Counted from the stretch's first letter, positions 1 through 9,433 are shown. The stretch: 64,000 bases of DNA from Streptomyces sp. CHD11 (GCF_018638295.1 NZ_JABTTS010000009.1:303441-367440); one strand, 5' to 3'. Program-made: numbers and translations. Notes: generated by a model from the sequence alone, not told the origin.

Positions 1-130
1 GGGTGCGCGGTGCCGCCTCGCACGCGCGGGTGCCCGGCATCCCACCGCACGGTGTTCCCCCGGCCGGACGTACGACGCGCACCGGACCGGACCGCACAAC
101 GCGCCGCGGGCACGGGCACGGGCACGGGCG
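1..130. other. Left-edge stretch without a recognisable gene
   Basis: This GC-rich stretch lies downstream of the birA stop codon. I see no credible gene. It holds three tandem copies of a GGGCAC hexamer at about 109-127. A gene could begin to the left of the window. Confidence 0.4.
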
Positions 131-1009
131 TCAGCCCACGTCACCCGTCGGGCGCAGGTGGATGATGTCGCCCGCTCCCACCGGCTCCTGCACACCCTCC
201 TCCGTGGCCAGCACCAGCCGCCCGTCCCCGTCCACCGCGACCGCCTCCCCCACCAGCGCCCGGTCCCCCGGCAGCTCCGCCCGCACCCGCCGCCCGAGCG
301 TCGCGCATCCCGCCGCGTACGTCTCCTGCAGTCCGCACTCCCCCGCGTCCCCGCCCGCGGCCCGCCAGCGCCCGTACCACTCCTCCAGCGCCCGCAGCAT
401 CCCCCGCAGCAGGGGATCCCGGTCCGTGGCCACCGCCCCCGCCAGCGCCAGCGACCCCGCGGCCGGCACCGGCAGCTCATCGGCCCGCAGGCTCACATTG
501 ATCCCGACTCCGATCACCACCGCGTCGTCCCCGGCGCGCTCCGCCAGGATCCCGCCGGCCTTGCGCTCCCCGCCCTCCACCGTGACCAGCACGTCGTTCG
601 GCCATTTCAGGGCCGTATCGACGCCCGCCGCCCGCGACAGCCCGGTCGCCACCGCGACACCGGTGAGCAGGGGCAGCCAGCCCCACCGAGCCACCGGCAC
701 CTCGGCGGGCCGCAGCAGCACGGAGAAGAACAGCCCCGAGCGGGCCGGCGCCGTCCACCGCCGGTCGAGCCGCCCCCGCGCGGCGGTCTGCTCCTCGGCG
801 ACCAGGACGGTTCCCTCCGCCACCTCGCCCTGGCCGGCCCGGCTCACCAGGTCGGAGTTGGTGGACCCGGTGCGCTGCACCACCTCCACCTCCCGCCACA
901 GAGACCCCTCGCGCACCAGTCCCCGGCGCAGCGCGGCGGAGTTGAGCGGTGGCCGGTCCAGATCGGACCACCGGCCGCGGGCGGAAGCGGAGTCATCTCG
1001 GGGCGTCAT
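131..1009 (-). CDS. birA: Biotin--[acetyl-CoA carboxylase] ligase
   Basis: This cytoplasmic enzyme activates biotin with ATP and attaches it to the carrier lysine of biotin carboxylase subunits, here most likely AccA2 encoded at 4.7 kb. The 292-residue chain has the ligase-core stretches ARGRLDRRW (equivalent to the biotinyl-AMP loop) and LKWPNDVLV, followed by a short C-terminal module. There is no N-terminal winged helix, so it should be a ligase only and not a BirA-type repressor. The ATG at 1009 (MTPRDDS) was chosen because longer in-frame starts would run into the divergent pccB leader. The birA/accD pair is divergent in the same way in Mycobacterium tuberculosis (known synteny). A 7-bp inverted repeat sits 4 nt upstream of the start. 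The family call is firm; the start is likely. Confidence 0.93.
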   Translation of the reverse strand: MTPRDDSASARGRWSDLDRPPLNSAALRRGLVREGSLWREVEVVQRTGSTNSDLVSRAGQGEVAEGTVLVAEEQTAARGRLDRRWTAPARSGLFFSVLLRPAEVPVARWGWLPLLTGVAVATGLSRAAGVDTALKWPNDVLVTVEGGERKAGGILAERAGDDAVVIGVGINVSLRADELPVPAAGSLALAGAVATDRDPLLRGMLRALEEWYGRWRAAGGDAGECGLQETYAAGCATLGRRVRAELPGDRALVGEAVAVDGDGRLVLATEEGVQEPVGAGDIIHLRPTGDVG

Positions 1010-1013
1010 GCAA

Positions 1014-1030
1014 CCCACACTAGGTGTGGG
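1014..1030. promoter_or_regulatory. Inverted repeat just upstream of birA
   Basis: CCCACAC-TAG-GTGTGGG is a perfect 7-bp inverted repeat with a 3-nt centre, located 4 nt upstream of the birA start codon and about 90 nt upstream of pccB. It could be an operator shared by the divergent genes or a hairpin in the birA leader. No regulator is identifiable from the sequence. Confidence 0.4.
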
Positions 1031-1119
1031 AAACACCGCACTGCCGAACGGAGGGCGCACTACTACGCTACGGATGAGTAACCGTCCCCCCTTTTGAGCA
1101 GGCAGGGAGCCGCATCCCG

Positions 1120-2709
1120 ATGTCCGAGCCGGAAGAGCAGCAGCCCGACATTCGCACGACCGCGGGCAAGCTCGCGGATCTTCAGCGTCGCATCGAAGAG
1201 GCGACGCACGCCGGCTCCGCACGCGCCGTCGAAAAACAGCACGCCAAGGGCAAGCTGACCGCCCGTGAGCGGATCGGCCTCCTGCTCGACGAGGCCTCCT
1301 TCGTCGAACTGGACGAGTTCGCCCGGCACCGCTCCACCAACTTCGGCCTCGACGCCAACCGTCCGTACGGCGACGGCGTCGTCACGGGTTACGGCACCGT
1401 CGACGGCCGCCCGGTCGCCGTCTTCTCCCAGGACTTCACCGTCTTCGGCGGCGCCCTCGGCGAGGTCTACGGCCAGAAGATCGTCAAGGTGATGGACTTC
1501 GCCCTCAAGACCGGCTGCCCCGTCATCGGCATCAACGACTCCGGCGGCGCCCGCATCCAGGAGGGCGTGGCCTCCCTCGGCGCGTACGGCGAGATCTTCC
1601 GCCGCAACACCCACGCCTCCGGTGTGATCCCGCAGATCAGCCTGGTCGTCGGCCCGTGCGCGGGCGGCGCGGTGTACTCCCCGGCGATCACCGACTTCAC
1701 GGTCATGGTGGACCAGACGTCCCACATGTTCATCACGGGACCGGACGTGATCAAGACCGTCACCGGCGAGGACGTCGGCTTCGAGGAGCTGGGCGGCGCC
1801 CGTACCCACAACGCGACCTCCGGCGTGGCCCATCACATGGCCGGCGACGAGAAGGACGCGATCGAGTACGTCAAGCAGCTTCTCTCCTACCTCCCCTCCA
1901 ACAACCTCTCGGAGCCCCCGGCCTTCCCGGAGGAGGCGGACCTGGCGGTCACCGACGAGGACCGCGAACTCGACACGATCGTCCCTGACTCGGCGAACCA
2001 GCCCTACGACATGCACACCGTCATCGAGCACGTGCTCGACGACGCCGAGTTCCTCGAGACCCAGCCCCTCTTCGCGCCGAACATCCTCACGGGGTACGGC
2101 CGGGTCGAGGGCCGCCCCGTCGGCATCGTCGCCAACCAGCCGATGCAGTTCGCCGGCTGCCTGGACATCACCGCGTCCGAGAAGGCGGCCCGCTTCGTCC
2201 GTACCTGTGACGCCTTCAACATCCCGGTGATCACCTTCGTGGACGTCCCGGGCTTCCTGCCCGGCGTGGACCAGGAGCACGACGGCATCATCCGCCGCGG
2301 CGCCAAGCTGATCTTCGCCTACGCCGAGGCCACGGTCCCCCTGATCACGGTCATCACCCGCAAGGCCTTCGGCGGCGCGTACGACGTCATGGGGTCCAAG
2401 CACCTGGGCGCCGACCTCAACCTCGCCTGGCCCACCGCCCAGATCGCGGTGATGGGCGCGCAGGGCGCGGTCAACATCCTGCACCGCCGCACCATCGCCG
2501 GCTCGCAGGACCCGGACGAGGCCCGCGCGAGGCTGATGCGGGAGTACGAGGACGCCCTCCTCAACCCCTACGTCGCGGCGGAACGCGGCTACGTCGACGC
2601 GGTGGTCATGCCGTCCGACACCCGCCGCCACCTCGTCCGGGGCCTGCGTCAGCTCCGCACCAAACGCGAGAGCCTGCCCCCGAAGAAGCACGGCAACATC
2701 CCCCTGTAG
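1120..2709 (+). CDS. pccB: Propionyl/acyl-CoA carboxylase beta subunit (carboxyltransferase)
   Basis: This is the carboxyltransferase subunit that moves CO2 from biotin to propionyl-CoA, giving methylmalonyl-CoA for polyketides and odd-chain metabolism. The 529-residue chain is full length for the family and has N- and C-terminal crotonase-like halves. Visible motifs include [13 protein letters not shown], the first oxyanion-hole region, and [18 protein letters not shown] in the C-terminal half. The Asp in GGAYDVM is residue 422, exactly the position known in S. coelicolor PccB to favour propionyl-CoA (AccB has Ile there). The start ATG follows GCAGGGAGCC, a usable ribosome site. accE follows after 20 bp, indicating an operon. 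Its alpha partner is AccA2, encoded 2 kb downstream. Confidence 0.96.
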   Translation: MSEPEEQQPDIRTTAGKLADLQRRIEEATHAGSARAVEKQHAKGKLTARERIGLLLDEASFVELDEFARHRSTNFGLDANRPYGDGVVTGYGTVDGRPVAVFSQDFTVFGGALGEVYGQKIVKVMDFALKTGCPVIGINDSGGARIQEGVASLGAYGEIFRRNTHASGVIPQISLVVGPCAGGAVYSPAITDFTVMVDQTSHMFITGPDVIKTVTGEDVGFEELGGARTHNATSGVAHHMAGDEKDAIEYVKQLLSYLPSNNLSEPPAFPEEADLAVTDEDRELDTIVPDSANQPYDMHTVIEHVLDDAEFLETQPLFAPNILTGYGRVEGRPVGIVANQPMQFAGCLDITASEKAARFVRTCDAFNIPVITFVDVPGFLPGVDQEHDGIIRRGAKLIFAYAEATVPLITVITRKAFGGAYDVMGSKHLGADLNLAWPTAQIAVMGAQGAVNILHRRTIAGSQDPDEARARLMREYEDALLNPYVAAERGYVDAVVMPSDTRRHLVRGLRQLRTKRESLPPKKHGNIPL

Positions 2710-2729
2710 AGCCGCAGTAAGGAGCCGCT

Positions 2730-2936
2730 GTGATCAAGGTCGTACGGGGCAACCCGACCCCGGAGGAGCTGGCCGCCGCACTGGCGGTGGTCCGGGTGCG
2801 CGCCGCTGCGGCGTCCGCCGTGCCGTCCGGCGCGCCCGCACCCCGCGACGCCTGGTCCGACCCGTCCCGCATCGCCGCCCACCGGCTGCCCCGGCCGGGG
2901 CCGACGGCGTGGAGCCGCTCCTCCTGGCCGGGCTGA
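2730..2936 (+). CDS. accE: Acyl-CoA carboxylase epsilon subunit
   Basis: This 68-residue protein is the small epsilon subunit found only in actinobacterial acyl-CoA carboxylases, where it bridges alpha and beta subunits and raises activity. Its N-terminus IKVVRGNPTPEELAALLA-like pattern (IKVVRGNPTPEELAAALA here) is the family signature. The rest is a low-complexity Ala/Pro-rich tail that ends in a Trp-containing segment. It follows pccB by 20 bp with AAGGAG as ribosome site, so it should be co-translated. This matches the accD5-accE5 order of mycobacteria. Identification is secure despite the small size. Confidence 0.93.
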   Translation: MIKVVRGNPTPEELAAALAVVRVRAAAASAVPSGAPAPRDAWSDPSRIAAHRLPRPGPTAWSRSSWPG

Positions 2937-3057
2937 GGCCCGCTGCCGCGGGTCCGGGTGCGGCCCCGCCGTACCCGGGCACCGCGGAGGAACGCGGGGC
3001 GCCGATCTGAGTACGCCTACTCAGGCGCCCCGCCCCGCCGGGCCGCACGCTGGTGTC

Positions 3058-3186
3058 ATGCTGTGGTCCGACCCGGAGAACGAACCGCCCGAAGAACTGC
3101 GCGACATGCAGGGCATGCTGCGGCGGCTGAGCGTTCTCCTGGCCCTGGCCATGGTGCTGGCGATGCTCGTGATCGGCGTGAGGTGA
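3058..3186 (+). CDS. Small single-pass membrane protein, 42 aa
   Basis: This short open frame encodes 42 residues: an acidic N-terminal half (MLWSDPENEPPEELRDMQ) and one hydrophobic helix (about residues 25-40, LSVLLALAMVLAMLVIGV). It lies between accE and maf on the same strand, and a small membrane gene at this place is typical of Streptomyces. No function is known to me. Its position inside the carboxylase gene cluster suggests conservation but does not prove a role there. Third-position GC bias and the clean amphipathic-then-hydrophobic layout argue that it is real. Confidence 0.7.
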   Translation: MLWSDPENEPPEELRDMQGMLRRLSVLLALAMVLAMLVIGVR

Positions 3187-3206
3187 TGCGGTCCGGTCCG
3201 GGTGAC

Positions 3207-3212
3207 TAACCT
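3207..3212 (+). promoter_or_regulatory. Putative -10 box for leaderless maf
   Basis: TAACCT fits the actinobacterial TAnnnT -10 pattern. It ends 6 nt before the maf ATG at 3219, so the start codon would be the first transcribed base. No Shine-Dalgarno sequence is visible, which agrees with a leaderless transcript. Confidence 0.5.
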
Positions 3213-3218
3213 GAGCGC

Positions 3219-3839
3219 ATGACTGCTCAGCGCCCCAGGCGGCTCGTACTCGCCTCCCAGTCCCCTGCCCGGCTCGGACTGCTCCGCCAGGCCGGACTGG
3301 CGCCCGAGGTGATCGTCAGCGGGGTCGACGAGGACGCCGTCACCGCCCCCACCCCCGCCGAACTGGCGCTCGCCCTGGCCGAGGCCAAGGCCTCCGTCGT
3401 CGCCGCGAAGCCCGAGGTCAAGGGTGCGCTGGTGATCGGCTGCGACTCGGTGCTGGAACTGGACGGCCGGCCCCTCGGCAAGCCCGCGGACGCCGAGGAG
3501 GCCACCGCACGGTGGAAGGCCATGCGGGGCCGCGCGGGCACCCTCCAGACCGGCCACTGCGTCTACGACACCCTCAGCGGCCGGTACACCTCCGCCACCG
3601 CCTCCACCGTCGTCCGCTTCGGTGACCCCACGGACGACGAGATCGCCGCCTACGTCGCCTCCGGCGAACCGCTGCACGTCGCCGGGGCGTTCACCCTGGA
3701 CGGCCGCTCGGCACCGTTCATCGACGGCATCGACGGCGACCACGGCAACGTGATCGGCATCAGCCTGCCCCTGCTGCGCCGGCTGCTCGCCCGACTCGGC
3801 GTCGGCATCACGGAACTGTGGGCGCCGCCGGAGGAGTGA
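3219..3839 (+). CDS. maf: Maf-family nucleoside triphosphate pyrophosphatase
   Basis: Maf proteins hydrolyse non-canonical or excess nucleotides (dTTP, UTP, modified NTPs) to monophosphates and have been linked to septum arrest. The 206-residue protein opens with [18 protein letters not shown], the S-x-S-P-x-R phosphate-binding signature. It carries [14 protein letters not shown] (catalytic Asp) and [12 protein letters not shown] (typical GR-x-H-x-V/T-type loop). Its 3' end overlaps the opposite-strand membrane gene by 32 bp. A maf gene between accE and the alpha subunit is conserved in mycobacteria and Streptomyces. The promoter appears leaderless, so it may be transcribed apart from pccB-accE. 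Confidence 0.94.
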   Translation: MTAQRPRRLVLASQSPARLGLLRQAGLAPEVIVSGVDEDAVTAPTPAELALALAEAKASVVAAKPEVKGALVIGCDSVLELDGRPLGKPADAEEATARWKAMRGRAGTLQTGHCVYDTLSGRYTSATASTVVRFGDPTDDEIAAYVASGEPLHVAGAFTLDGRSAPFIDGIDGDHGNVIGISLPLLRRLLARLGVGITELWAPPEE

Positions 3840-4389
3840 GCGGAGAGCCGCCGGTGCGGCCCGGGCCCCCGGGGCCCTCCGTCCCGCCGGTACCGTCCGT
3901 GCCGCCGGGCCCGTCCATGCCGCCGGCACCCCCGGTACCGCCGTCGGGAGCGGCACCGGCGGTGGTGTCGCCCGCGTGGCCGTCGTACGTCATCAGGAGC
4001 AGCACGATCAGCCCGAGTACACCCACCATGAACACGAAGGCGGTCCAGCCGACCAGGCCCCACGCGAACGCTCCCAGCAGCCCGTGCACCACCGCGGCGC
4101 TGATCAGCAGCACCCTGCCGGATCCCGCCGGCGCGCGGTCGCGCAGGGCGGCGAGCAGGGCCACCAGCCCGCACAGGGCGAGGTAGAGCCCGAAGACGAT
4201 GCCGCCGATCTTCGAGGACACCGACATCATGTGCGGGTCGAGGCCCGCCAGCGACATGTCCTGCCGGTCCACGACGACGCCCAGGAACCAGTTCACCGCC
4301 GCGATGCCGAGCGCCTCCGCGAACAGCACGAGCGCCACGACCCCCGCCACCGGTCTGCGCACCACCGGTCCCCACCCACTTTCGAGCAC
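3808..4389 (-). CDS. Four-helix membrane protein with Gly/Thr/Pro-rich tail
   Basis: This 193-residue protein has four predicted membrane helices, at about residues 12-32, 55-75, 90-110 and 112-133. They are followed by a roughly 45-residue low-complexity tail made of [18 protein letters not shown] repeats. No catalytic motif is visible and I do not recognise the family beyond being a Streptomyces membrane protein at this locus. The GTG at 4389 (VLESGWG) was chosen because the conserved-looking hydrophobic part begins right after it; an ATG at 4506 would add 39 residues lacking such character. It is convergent with maf and overlaps its last 32 bp. Confidence 0.7.
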   Translation of the reverse strand: MLESGWGPVVRRPVAGVVALVLFAEALGIAAVNWFLGVVVDRQDMSLAGLDPHMMSVSSKIGGIVFGLYLALCGLVALLAALRDRAPAGSGRVLLISAAVVHGLLGAFAWGLVGWTAFVFMVGVLGLIVLLLMTYDGHAGDTTAGAAPDGGTGGAGGMDGPGGTDGTGGTEGPGGPGRTGGSPLTPPAAPTVP

Positions 4390-4729
4390 GACTGTGGTTA
4401 CCCCGAGTATGTTCGGGCCGACCGGAAGGCTACTAACGGGTATACCTCGGTACAAGGGGTCTGCGAGGGGCAAAGAACCATTGGGCCATTCGTAGGGACT
4501 CCACAAAGAAACAGAGTGGGCCGCAGCACGCTCTCACAGAGACCTTGACCACACAGGGCCGCTAGGGTTTCCGGGAAGAGTCCTGCGTACCTAGGTGCGA
4601 CAAGGGATTTCACGGGTCGAGCCAGCCGCGCATCACGCTCCGTGTGGGCAAGCTCACCACTGGGGACGGGTCGTAGTGCCGTGTCGGCAGTCCCTAAACT
4701 CGGCTTGTTTCAAGGAGGGAGCCTCAATC
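4390..4729. other. 340-bp intergenic region upstream of accA2
   Basis: This gap separates the start of the minus-strand membrane gene from accA2, so it should contain divergent promoters. It is less GC-rich than its surroundings (for example around 4430-4530). I cannot pick out a convincing -35/-10 pair. The last 20 bases hold the strong accA2 ribosome site. No gene is visible. Confidence 0.5.
4712..4719 (+). promoter_or_regulatory. Strong ribosome binding site deciding the accA2 start
   Basis: AAGGAGGG lies 10 nt before the GTG at 4730. It decides the start in favour of [11 protein letters not shown] over longer in-frame starts further upstream. Confidence 0.85.
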
Positions 4730-6502
4730 GTGCGCAAGGTGCTCATCGCCAACCGTGGCGAAATCGCTGTCCGCGTGGCCCGGGCCTGCCGGGATGCCGG
4801 AATCGCGAGCGTTGCCGTCTACGCAGAACCGGACCGGGACGCGTCGCATGTCCGCGCCGCGGATGAGGCGTTCGCCCTGGGCGGTGACACTCCGGCCACC
4901 AGCTACCTCGACATGGACAAGGTGCTGAAGGCCGCGCGGGAGTCCGGCGCGGACGCCGTCCACCCCGGCTACGGCTTCCTTTCCGAGAACGCCGAGTTCG
5001 CCCAGGCGGTGCTGGACGCGGGGCTGACCTGGATCGGTCCGCCGCCGCAGGCCATCCGCGACCTCGGCGACAAGGTCGCCGCCCGGCACATCGCACAGCG
5101 CGCGGGTGCTCCGCTGGTCGCGGGTACACCCGATCCGGTGAGCGGGGCGGAGGAGGTCGTCGCCTTCGCCGAGCAGCACGGGCTGCCGATCGCCATCAAG
5201 GCCGCCTTCGGTGGCGGCGGGCGCGGACTGAAGGTGGCCCGCACCCTCGAGGAGGTGCCGCAGCTCTACGACTCGGCCGTCCGTGAGGCGGTCGCCGCGT
5301 TCGGCCGGGGCGAGTGCTTCGTCGAGCGCTACCTGGACAAGCCGCGGCACGTGGAGACGCAGTGCCTGGCGGACCGTCACGGCAACGTGGTCGTCGTGTC
5401 CACGCGTGACTGCTCCCTCCAGCGCCGGCACCAGAAGCTGGTCGAGGAGGCTCCGGCGCCGTTCCTGTCGGACGCCCAGGTCGCCGAGCTGTACTCGGCG
5501 TCGAAGGCCATCCTCAAGGAGGCCGGTTACGTCGGTGCGGGCACCGTGGAGTTCCTGGTCGGTGTCGACGGGACGATCTCGTTCCTCGAGGTCAACACGC
5601 GTCTGCAGGTGGAGCACCCGGTGACCGAGGAGGTCGCCGGTATCGACCTGGTGCGGGAGATGTTCCGTATCGCCGACGGCGAGGAGCTGGGCTACGACGA
5701 TCCCGTGCTGCGCGGCCACTCCTTCGAGTTCCGGATCAACGGTGAGGACCCGGGCCGGGGCTTCCTGCCCGCCCCGGGCACGGTCACGACGTTCGCCCCG
5801 CCGTCCGGGCCGGGTGTCCGGCTGGACGCGGGTGTCGAGACCGGCTCGGTCATCGGACCGGCGTGGGACTCGCTGCTGGCCAAGCTGATCGTCACCGGCC
5901 GTACGCGCCGGGAGGCGCTGGAGCGGGCCGCCCGTGCGCTGGAGGAGTTCCAGGTCGAGGGCATGGCCACGGCGATCCCGTTCCACCGCGCGGTGGTGAG
6001 GGACCCGGCGTTCGCTCCCGAGCTCACGGGCTCCGCCGACCCGTTCACGGTGCACACCCGGTGGATCGAGACGGAGTTCGTCAACGAGATCAAGCCGTTC
6101 GCCGCCGGTGTGGACGCGGAGGCCGAGGAGGACGCGGGCCGCGAGACGGTGGTCGTCGAGGTCGGCGGGAAGCGGCTCGAGGTCTCCCTGCCTGCGTCCC
6201 TGGGCATGTCACTGGCCCGTACGGGCCTGGCCGCCGGCGCCAAGCCGAAGCGGCGGGCGGCGAAGAAGTCCGGGCCGGCGGCTTCGGGCGACACCCTCGC
6301 GTCCCCGATGCAGGGCACGATCGTCAAGATCGCGGTGGAAGAGGGCCAGGAGGTCAAGGAGGGCGACCTCGTCGTCGTCCTGGAGGCCATGAAGATGGAG
6401 CAGCCCATCAACGCGCACCGCTCGGGCACGGTCAAGGGCCTGAGCGCGGAGGTGGGGGCGTCGGTGACCTCCGGCGCGGCCATCTGCGAGATCAAGGACT
6501 GA
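4730..6502 (+). CDS. accA2: Acyl-CoA carboxylase alpha subunit (biotin carboxylase plus carrier)
   Basis: This is the biotinylated alpha subunit shared by acetyl- and propionyl-CoA carboxylases. The 590-residue chain has an N-terminal biotin carboxylase ([18 protein letters not shown]-grasp glycine loop [24 protein letters not shown]) spanning about residues 1-450. A charged linker with KPKRRAAKK follows, then a biotin carrier domain from about 515. The biotin lysine in EAMKMEQ is residue 555. Length and domain order equal S. coelicolor AccA2. It has its own leader and is separated from pccB-accE by maf and a minus-strand gene, so it is transcribed independently. A hairpin at 6517-6544 probably ends the transcript. 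Confidence 0.96.
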   Translation: MRKVLIANRGEIAVRVARACRDAGIASVAVYAEPDRDASHVRAADEAFALGGDTPATSYLDMDKVLKAARESGADAVHPGYGFLSENAEFAQAVLDAGLTWIGPPPQAIRDLGDKVAARHIAQRAGAPLVAGTPDPVSGAEEVVAFAEQHGLPIAIKAAFGGGGRGLKVARTLEEVPQLYDSAVREAVAAFGRGECFVERYLDKPRHVETQCLADRHGNVVVVSTRDCSLQRRHQKLVEEAPAPFLSDAQVAELYSASKAILKEAGYVGAGTVEFLVGVDGTISFLEVNTRLQVEHPVTEEVAGIDLVREMFRIADGEELGYDDPVLRGHSFEFRINGEDPGRGFLPAPGTVTTFAPPSGPGVRLDAGVETGSVIGPAWDSLLAKLIVTGRTRREALERAARALEEFQVEGMATAIPFHRAVVRDPAFAPELTGSADPFTVHTRWIETEFVNEIKPFAAGVDAEAEEDAGRETVVVEVGGKRLEVSLPASLGMSLARTGLAAGAKPKRRAAKKSGPAASGDTLASPMQGTIVKIAVEEGQEVKEGDLVVVLEAMKMEQPINAHRSGTVKGLSAEVGASVTSGAAICEIKD

Positions 6503-6516
6503 CCCGTCCTCACCGT

Positions 6517-6544
6517 CCGGCGGGCCGCTCCACGGGCCCGCCGG
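6517..6544 (+). terminator. Hairpin terminator after accA2
   Basis: CCGGCGGGCC (6517-6526) pairs with GGCCCGCCGG (6535-6544) around an 8-nt loop, 15 nt past the accA2 stop. No U-tract follows, as is usual in Streptomyces. Confidence 0.65.
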
Positions 6545-6573
6545 GCGCGAGTGCGGGCCGTCCGTCGGTCGTA

Positions 6574-6591
6574 CTCGAGCGCAGTCGAGAG
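6574..6591. repeat. Dispersed Streptomyces palindromic repeat, copy 1
   Basis: CTCGAGCGCAGTCGAGAG contains CTCGA...TCGAG arms and recurs exactly at 56544-56561 in another intergenic gap. This resembles the short palindromic repeats scattered in Streptomyces intergenic DNA. Confidence 0.6.
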
Positions 6592-6781
6592 AGGGGTGAG
6601 GAGCCGAGAGAGGGGGCGGCACCCTCGCCGGCGCCGGGCTGCGCTCACACCTCCGCCCCGCACCGACACCGGGTCACCCGTCGGGCCACCGGGGGGTACA
6701 GGCTCCCGCCATCGGGCGCGCCCCTGCCAGGAGCCGGGGCCGGGCCGGACCCGTCAGCACCCCCGCCCGCGCAGCGAACCC

Positions 6782-7753
6782 TCACCGCCTCCGAAGATCG
6801 GCCACCCGCGCCGCGCGCTCGGCCCCCTGTCCGGGCCCCTGGTCCGCCGCCGCGCCCAGCGCCACGGCCGCACGCAGTCCGGGGCCCTGCCGCCGCGGTC
6901 CGGGAAGCGGGACGTCCCGGCGCTGGCGGGACGACGGCGGCCCGTCACCCCCCGGGCCCGCGGCACCTCCGGGCGCCCCCGCCACCGCGATCTGCACACC
7001 CTGGTCGGCGAGCGCCTGGAGCTCGGTCGCCGCACGGTCGTCGTGCGCCGGCGGCTCGTCCGTCACCAGGCGGGTGATCAGATCGGTCGGCACGGTCTGG
7101 AACATCGTGTCCGTGCCGAGCTTCGTGTGGTCGGCGAGGACCACCACCTCCGCCGCGGCCTGCACAAGCGCCCGGTCGACGGAGGCCGACAGCATGTTGG
7201 ACGTGGACAGACCGCGCTCGGCGGTCAGGCCGCTACCGGAGAGGAACGCCCGCGAGACCCGCAGGCCCTGCAGGGACTGCTCGGCCCCGCTGCCGACGAG
7301 GGCGTAGTTCGAACCGCGGAGCGTACCGCCGGTCATCACCACCTCCACCCGGTTGGCGTGGGCCAGCGCCTGGGCGACCAGGAGCGAATTGGTGACGACC
7401 GTGAGGCCGGGCACCCGGGCGAGCCGGCGGGCCAGCTCCTGCGTGGTGGTACCCGCGCCGACCACGATGGCCTCGCCCTCTTCCACGAGGTTCGCGGCGA
7501 GGTCGGCGATCGCGGTCTTCTCGGCGGTCGCGAGATGGGATTTCTGCGGAAAACCGGACTCTCGCGTGAAACCGCCCGGAAGTACCGCACCGCCGTGCCG
7601 GCGGTCGAGGAGTCCTTCTGCCTCCAGCGCGCGCACGTCCCGCCGTACGGTCACTTCGGAGGTCTGGACGACACGGGCGAGCTCACGGAGCGACACGGCC
7701 CCGTTCGCTCGCACCATTTCGAGGATCAATTGGCGACGTTCTGCAGCGAACAC
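6782..7753 (-). CDS. DeoR-family transcriptional regulator
   Basis: This is a 323-residue DeoR-type repressor. The N-terminal winged helix (about 5-55) contains VSLRELARVVQTSEVTVRRD and LEAEGLLDRRHGGAV, the family signature. The C-terminal sugar-phosphate sensor domain shows VGAGTTTQELAR, VVTNSLLVA and MTGGTLRGSNYALVG. The last about 70 residues are low-complexity Gly/Pro/Arg-rich, longer than usual. DeoR proteins normally sense phosphorylated sugars. Located next to nucleoside phosphorylase, aldolase and mutase genes, it is a candidate sensor of (deoxy)ribose phosphate and the nearest candidate to read the CTACGCGCGTAG palindromes; this link is inference. A bulged palindrome 28 nt upstream may be its own operator. 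Confidence 0.9.
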   Translation of the reverse strand: MFAAERRQLILEMVRANGAVSLRELARVVQTSEVTVRRDVRALEAEGLLDRRHGGAVLPGGFTRESGFPQKSHLATAEKTAIADLAANLVEEGEAIVVGAGTTTQELARRLARVPGLTVVTNSLLVAQALAHANRVEVVMTGGTLRGSNYALVGSGAEQSLQGLRVSRAFLSGSGLTAERGLSTSNMLSASVDRALVQAAAEVVVLADHTKLGTDTMFQTVPTDLITRLVTDEPPAHDDRAATELQALADQGVQIAVAGAPGGAAGPGGDGPPSSRQRRDVPLPGPRRQGPGLRAAVALGAAADQGPGQGAERAARVADLRRR

Positions 7754-7780
7754 GAAACTGACAGTAACGCCGACGACCGT

Positions 7781-7810
7781 CTGCTTTCAGCAGTTTGCGC
7801 TGAATAGCAG
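7781..7810. promoter_or_regulatory. Palindrome upstream of the deoR-type gene
   Basis: CTGCT-T-TCAGC / GCTGA-AT-AGCAG forms an 11-bp dyad with one unpaired base and a 7-nt centre; the core TTCAGC...GCTGAA (7786-7804) is perfect. It lies 28 nt upstream of the regulator start, a normal place for an autoregulatory operator. It is unlike CTACGCGCGTAG. Confidence 0.5.
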
Positions 7811-7899
7811 AAGTTGTTCGCACGGCCCCACACCAAGTGGTATAGGCCCCGTACGTCAGTGGCGACGCCCCGTGACCGGCGAGACGCGGGTTTTGGCCA

Positions 7900-9348
7900 T
7901 CAGGCCTCCGCGCCCGACTTCCGCGTGTGCAGCTGCCGCGCGACCTCGGCGATCGAGCCCGACAAGGACGGGTACACGGTGAATGCCTTGGCGATCTGCT
8001 CGACGGTCAGGTTGTTGTCGACCGCGATCGAGACGGGGTGGATGAGCTCCGAGGCGCGCGGCGCCACGACCACACCGCCCACCACGATGCCGGTGCCCGG
8101 ACGGCAGAAGATCTTCACGAAGCCGTCCCGGATGCCCTGCATCTTGGCCCGCGGGTTGCGCAGCAGCGGCAGCTTGACCACCCGGGCGTCGATCCTGCCG
8201 CCGTCGACATCGGACTGGGTGTAACCGACGGTGGCGATCTCGGGGTCGGTGAAGACGTTCGACGAGACCGTCTTGAGATTCAGCGGGGCGACCGCGTCGC
8301 CCAGGAAGTGGTACATGGCGATACGGCCCTGCATCGCCGCCACCGAGGCGAGCGCGAAGACACCCGTCACGTCACCGGCGGCGTACACGCCGGGGGCGGT
8401 GGTCCGCGAGACCTTGTCGGTCCAGATGTGGCCCGAGTCCCGCAGCCTGACCCCGGCCTCCTCCAGGCCCATGCCCTCCGAGTTCGGGATGGCGCCCACG
8501 GCCATCAGACAGTGCGATCCGGTGATGACCCGCCCGTCGTCGAGGGCCACCTCCACCCGGTCGCCGACCCGCTTGGCGGACGCGGCACGGGAGCGCGCCA
8601 TGACGTTCATCCCCCGGCGGCGGAAGACGTCCTCCAGCACGGCGGCCGCGTCCGGGTCCTCACCCGGCAGCACCCGGTCGCGCGAGGACACCAGCGTCAC
8701 CTTCGACCCGAGCGCCTGGTAGGCACCGGCGAACTCGGCGCCCGTGACGCCGGAGCCGACCACGATGAGCTCCTCGGGCAGCTCGTCCAGGTCGTACACC
8801 TGCGTCCAGTTGAGGATCCGCTCGCCGTCGGGCCGGGCGTCGGGCAGCTCGCGCGGGTGACCGCCGGTGGCGATGAGCACGGCGTCCGCGGTGAGCGTCT
8901 CCTCGCTCCCGTCGGCGGCGCGCACCACGACCTTGCGCGACCCGTCGAGCCCCTGCATGCCCTCCAGCCGGCCGCGCCCGCGCAGCACCCGTGCCCCGGC
9001 GCGGGTCACGGAGGCGGTGATGTCGTGCGACTGGGCCAGGGCGAGCCGCTTCACCCGCCGGTTGACCTTGCCCAGGTCCACACCCACCACTCTGGCCGCC
9101 TGCTCCAGCGGCGGGGTGTCGTCGGCGACGATGATGCCCAGCTCCTCGTAGGAGGAGTCGAAGGTGGTCATCACCTCGGCCGTGGCGATCAGAGTCTTGG
9201 ACGGCACGCAGTCGGTGAGCACCGACGCCCCGCCCAGGCCGTCGCGGTCGACGACGGTCACCTCCGCGCCGAGTTGCGCGGCGACCAGCGCCGCTTCATA
9301 TCCGCCGGGTCCGCCACCGATGATCACGATCCGAGTCACGTACTCCAT
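7900..9348 (-). CDS. lpdA: NAD(P)H quinone reductase, LpdA-type flavoprotein
   Basis: This 482-residue FAD/NAD(P)-binding protein belongs to the pyridine nucleotide-disulphide reductase fold. It has an N-terminal FAD motif [10 protein letters not shown] (residues 11-20), an NAD(P) motif [22 protein letters not shown] near the FAD ribityl chain, and the dimerisation domain at the C-terminus. It is not a dihydrolipoamide dehydrogenase: the redox Cys pair is replaced by S42...C47 in [14 protein letters not shown]. tuberculosis LpdA (Rv3303c) has the same change and acts as a quinone reductase, also near deoD and pmmB. The ATG at 9348 was chosen; GTG four codons in ([10 protein letters not shown]) is an alternative. 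Confidence 0.92.
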   Translation of the reverse strand: MEYVTRIVIIGGGPGGYEAALVAAQLGAEVTVVDRDGLGGASVLTDCVPSKTLIATAEVMTTFDSSYEELGIIVADDTPPLEQAARVVGVDLGKVNRRVKRLALAQSHDITASVTRAGARVLRGRGRLEGMQGLDGSRKVVVRAADGSEETLTADAVLIATGGHPRELPDARPDGERILNWTQVYDLDELPEELIVVGSGVTGAEFAGAYQALGSKVTLVSSRDRVLPGEDPDAAAVLEDVFRRRGMNVMARSRAASAKRVGDRVEVALDDGRVITGSHCLMAVGAIPNSEGMGLEEAGVRLRDSGHIWTDKVSRTTAPGVYAAGDVTGVFALASVAAMQGRIAMYHFLGDAVAPLNLKTVSSNVFTDPEIATVGYTQSDVDGGRIDARVVKLPLLRNPRAKMQGIRDGFVKIFCRPGTGIVVGGVVVAPRASELIHPVSIAVDNNLTVEQIAKAFTVYPSLSGSIAEVARQLHTRKSGAEA

Positions 9349-9433
9349 TGTCCCGCACACTTCACCGAGCGACCGCCCGGGGGCGGCAGCCGTGGCCCCG
9401 CTGTTACCGGAGTGGCCCGCGTGCCGCCTGCCG

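Noticed and set aside
1063..2691. Long open frame on the minus strand opposite pccB
   Set aside because: It is a mirror of the GC-rich pccB codons, has no family resemblance and would overlap a certain gene completely.
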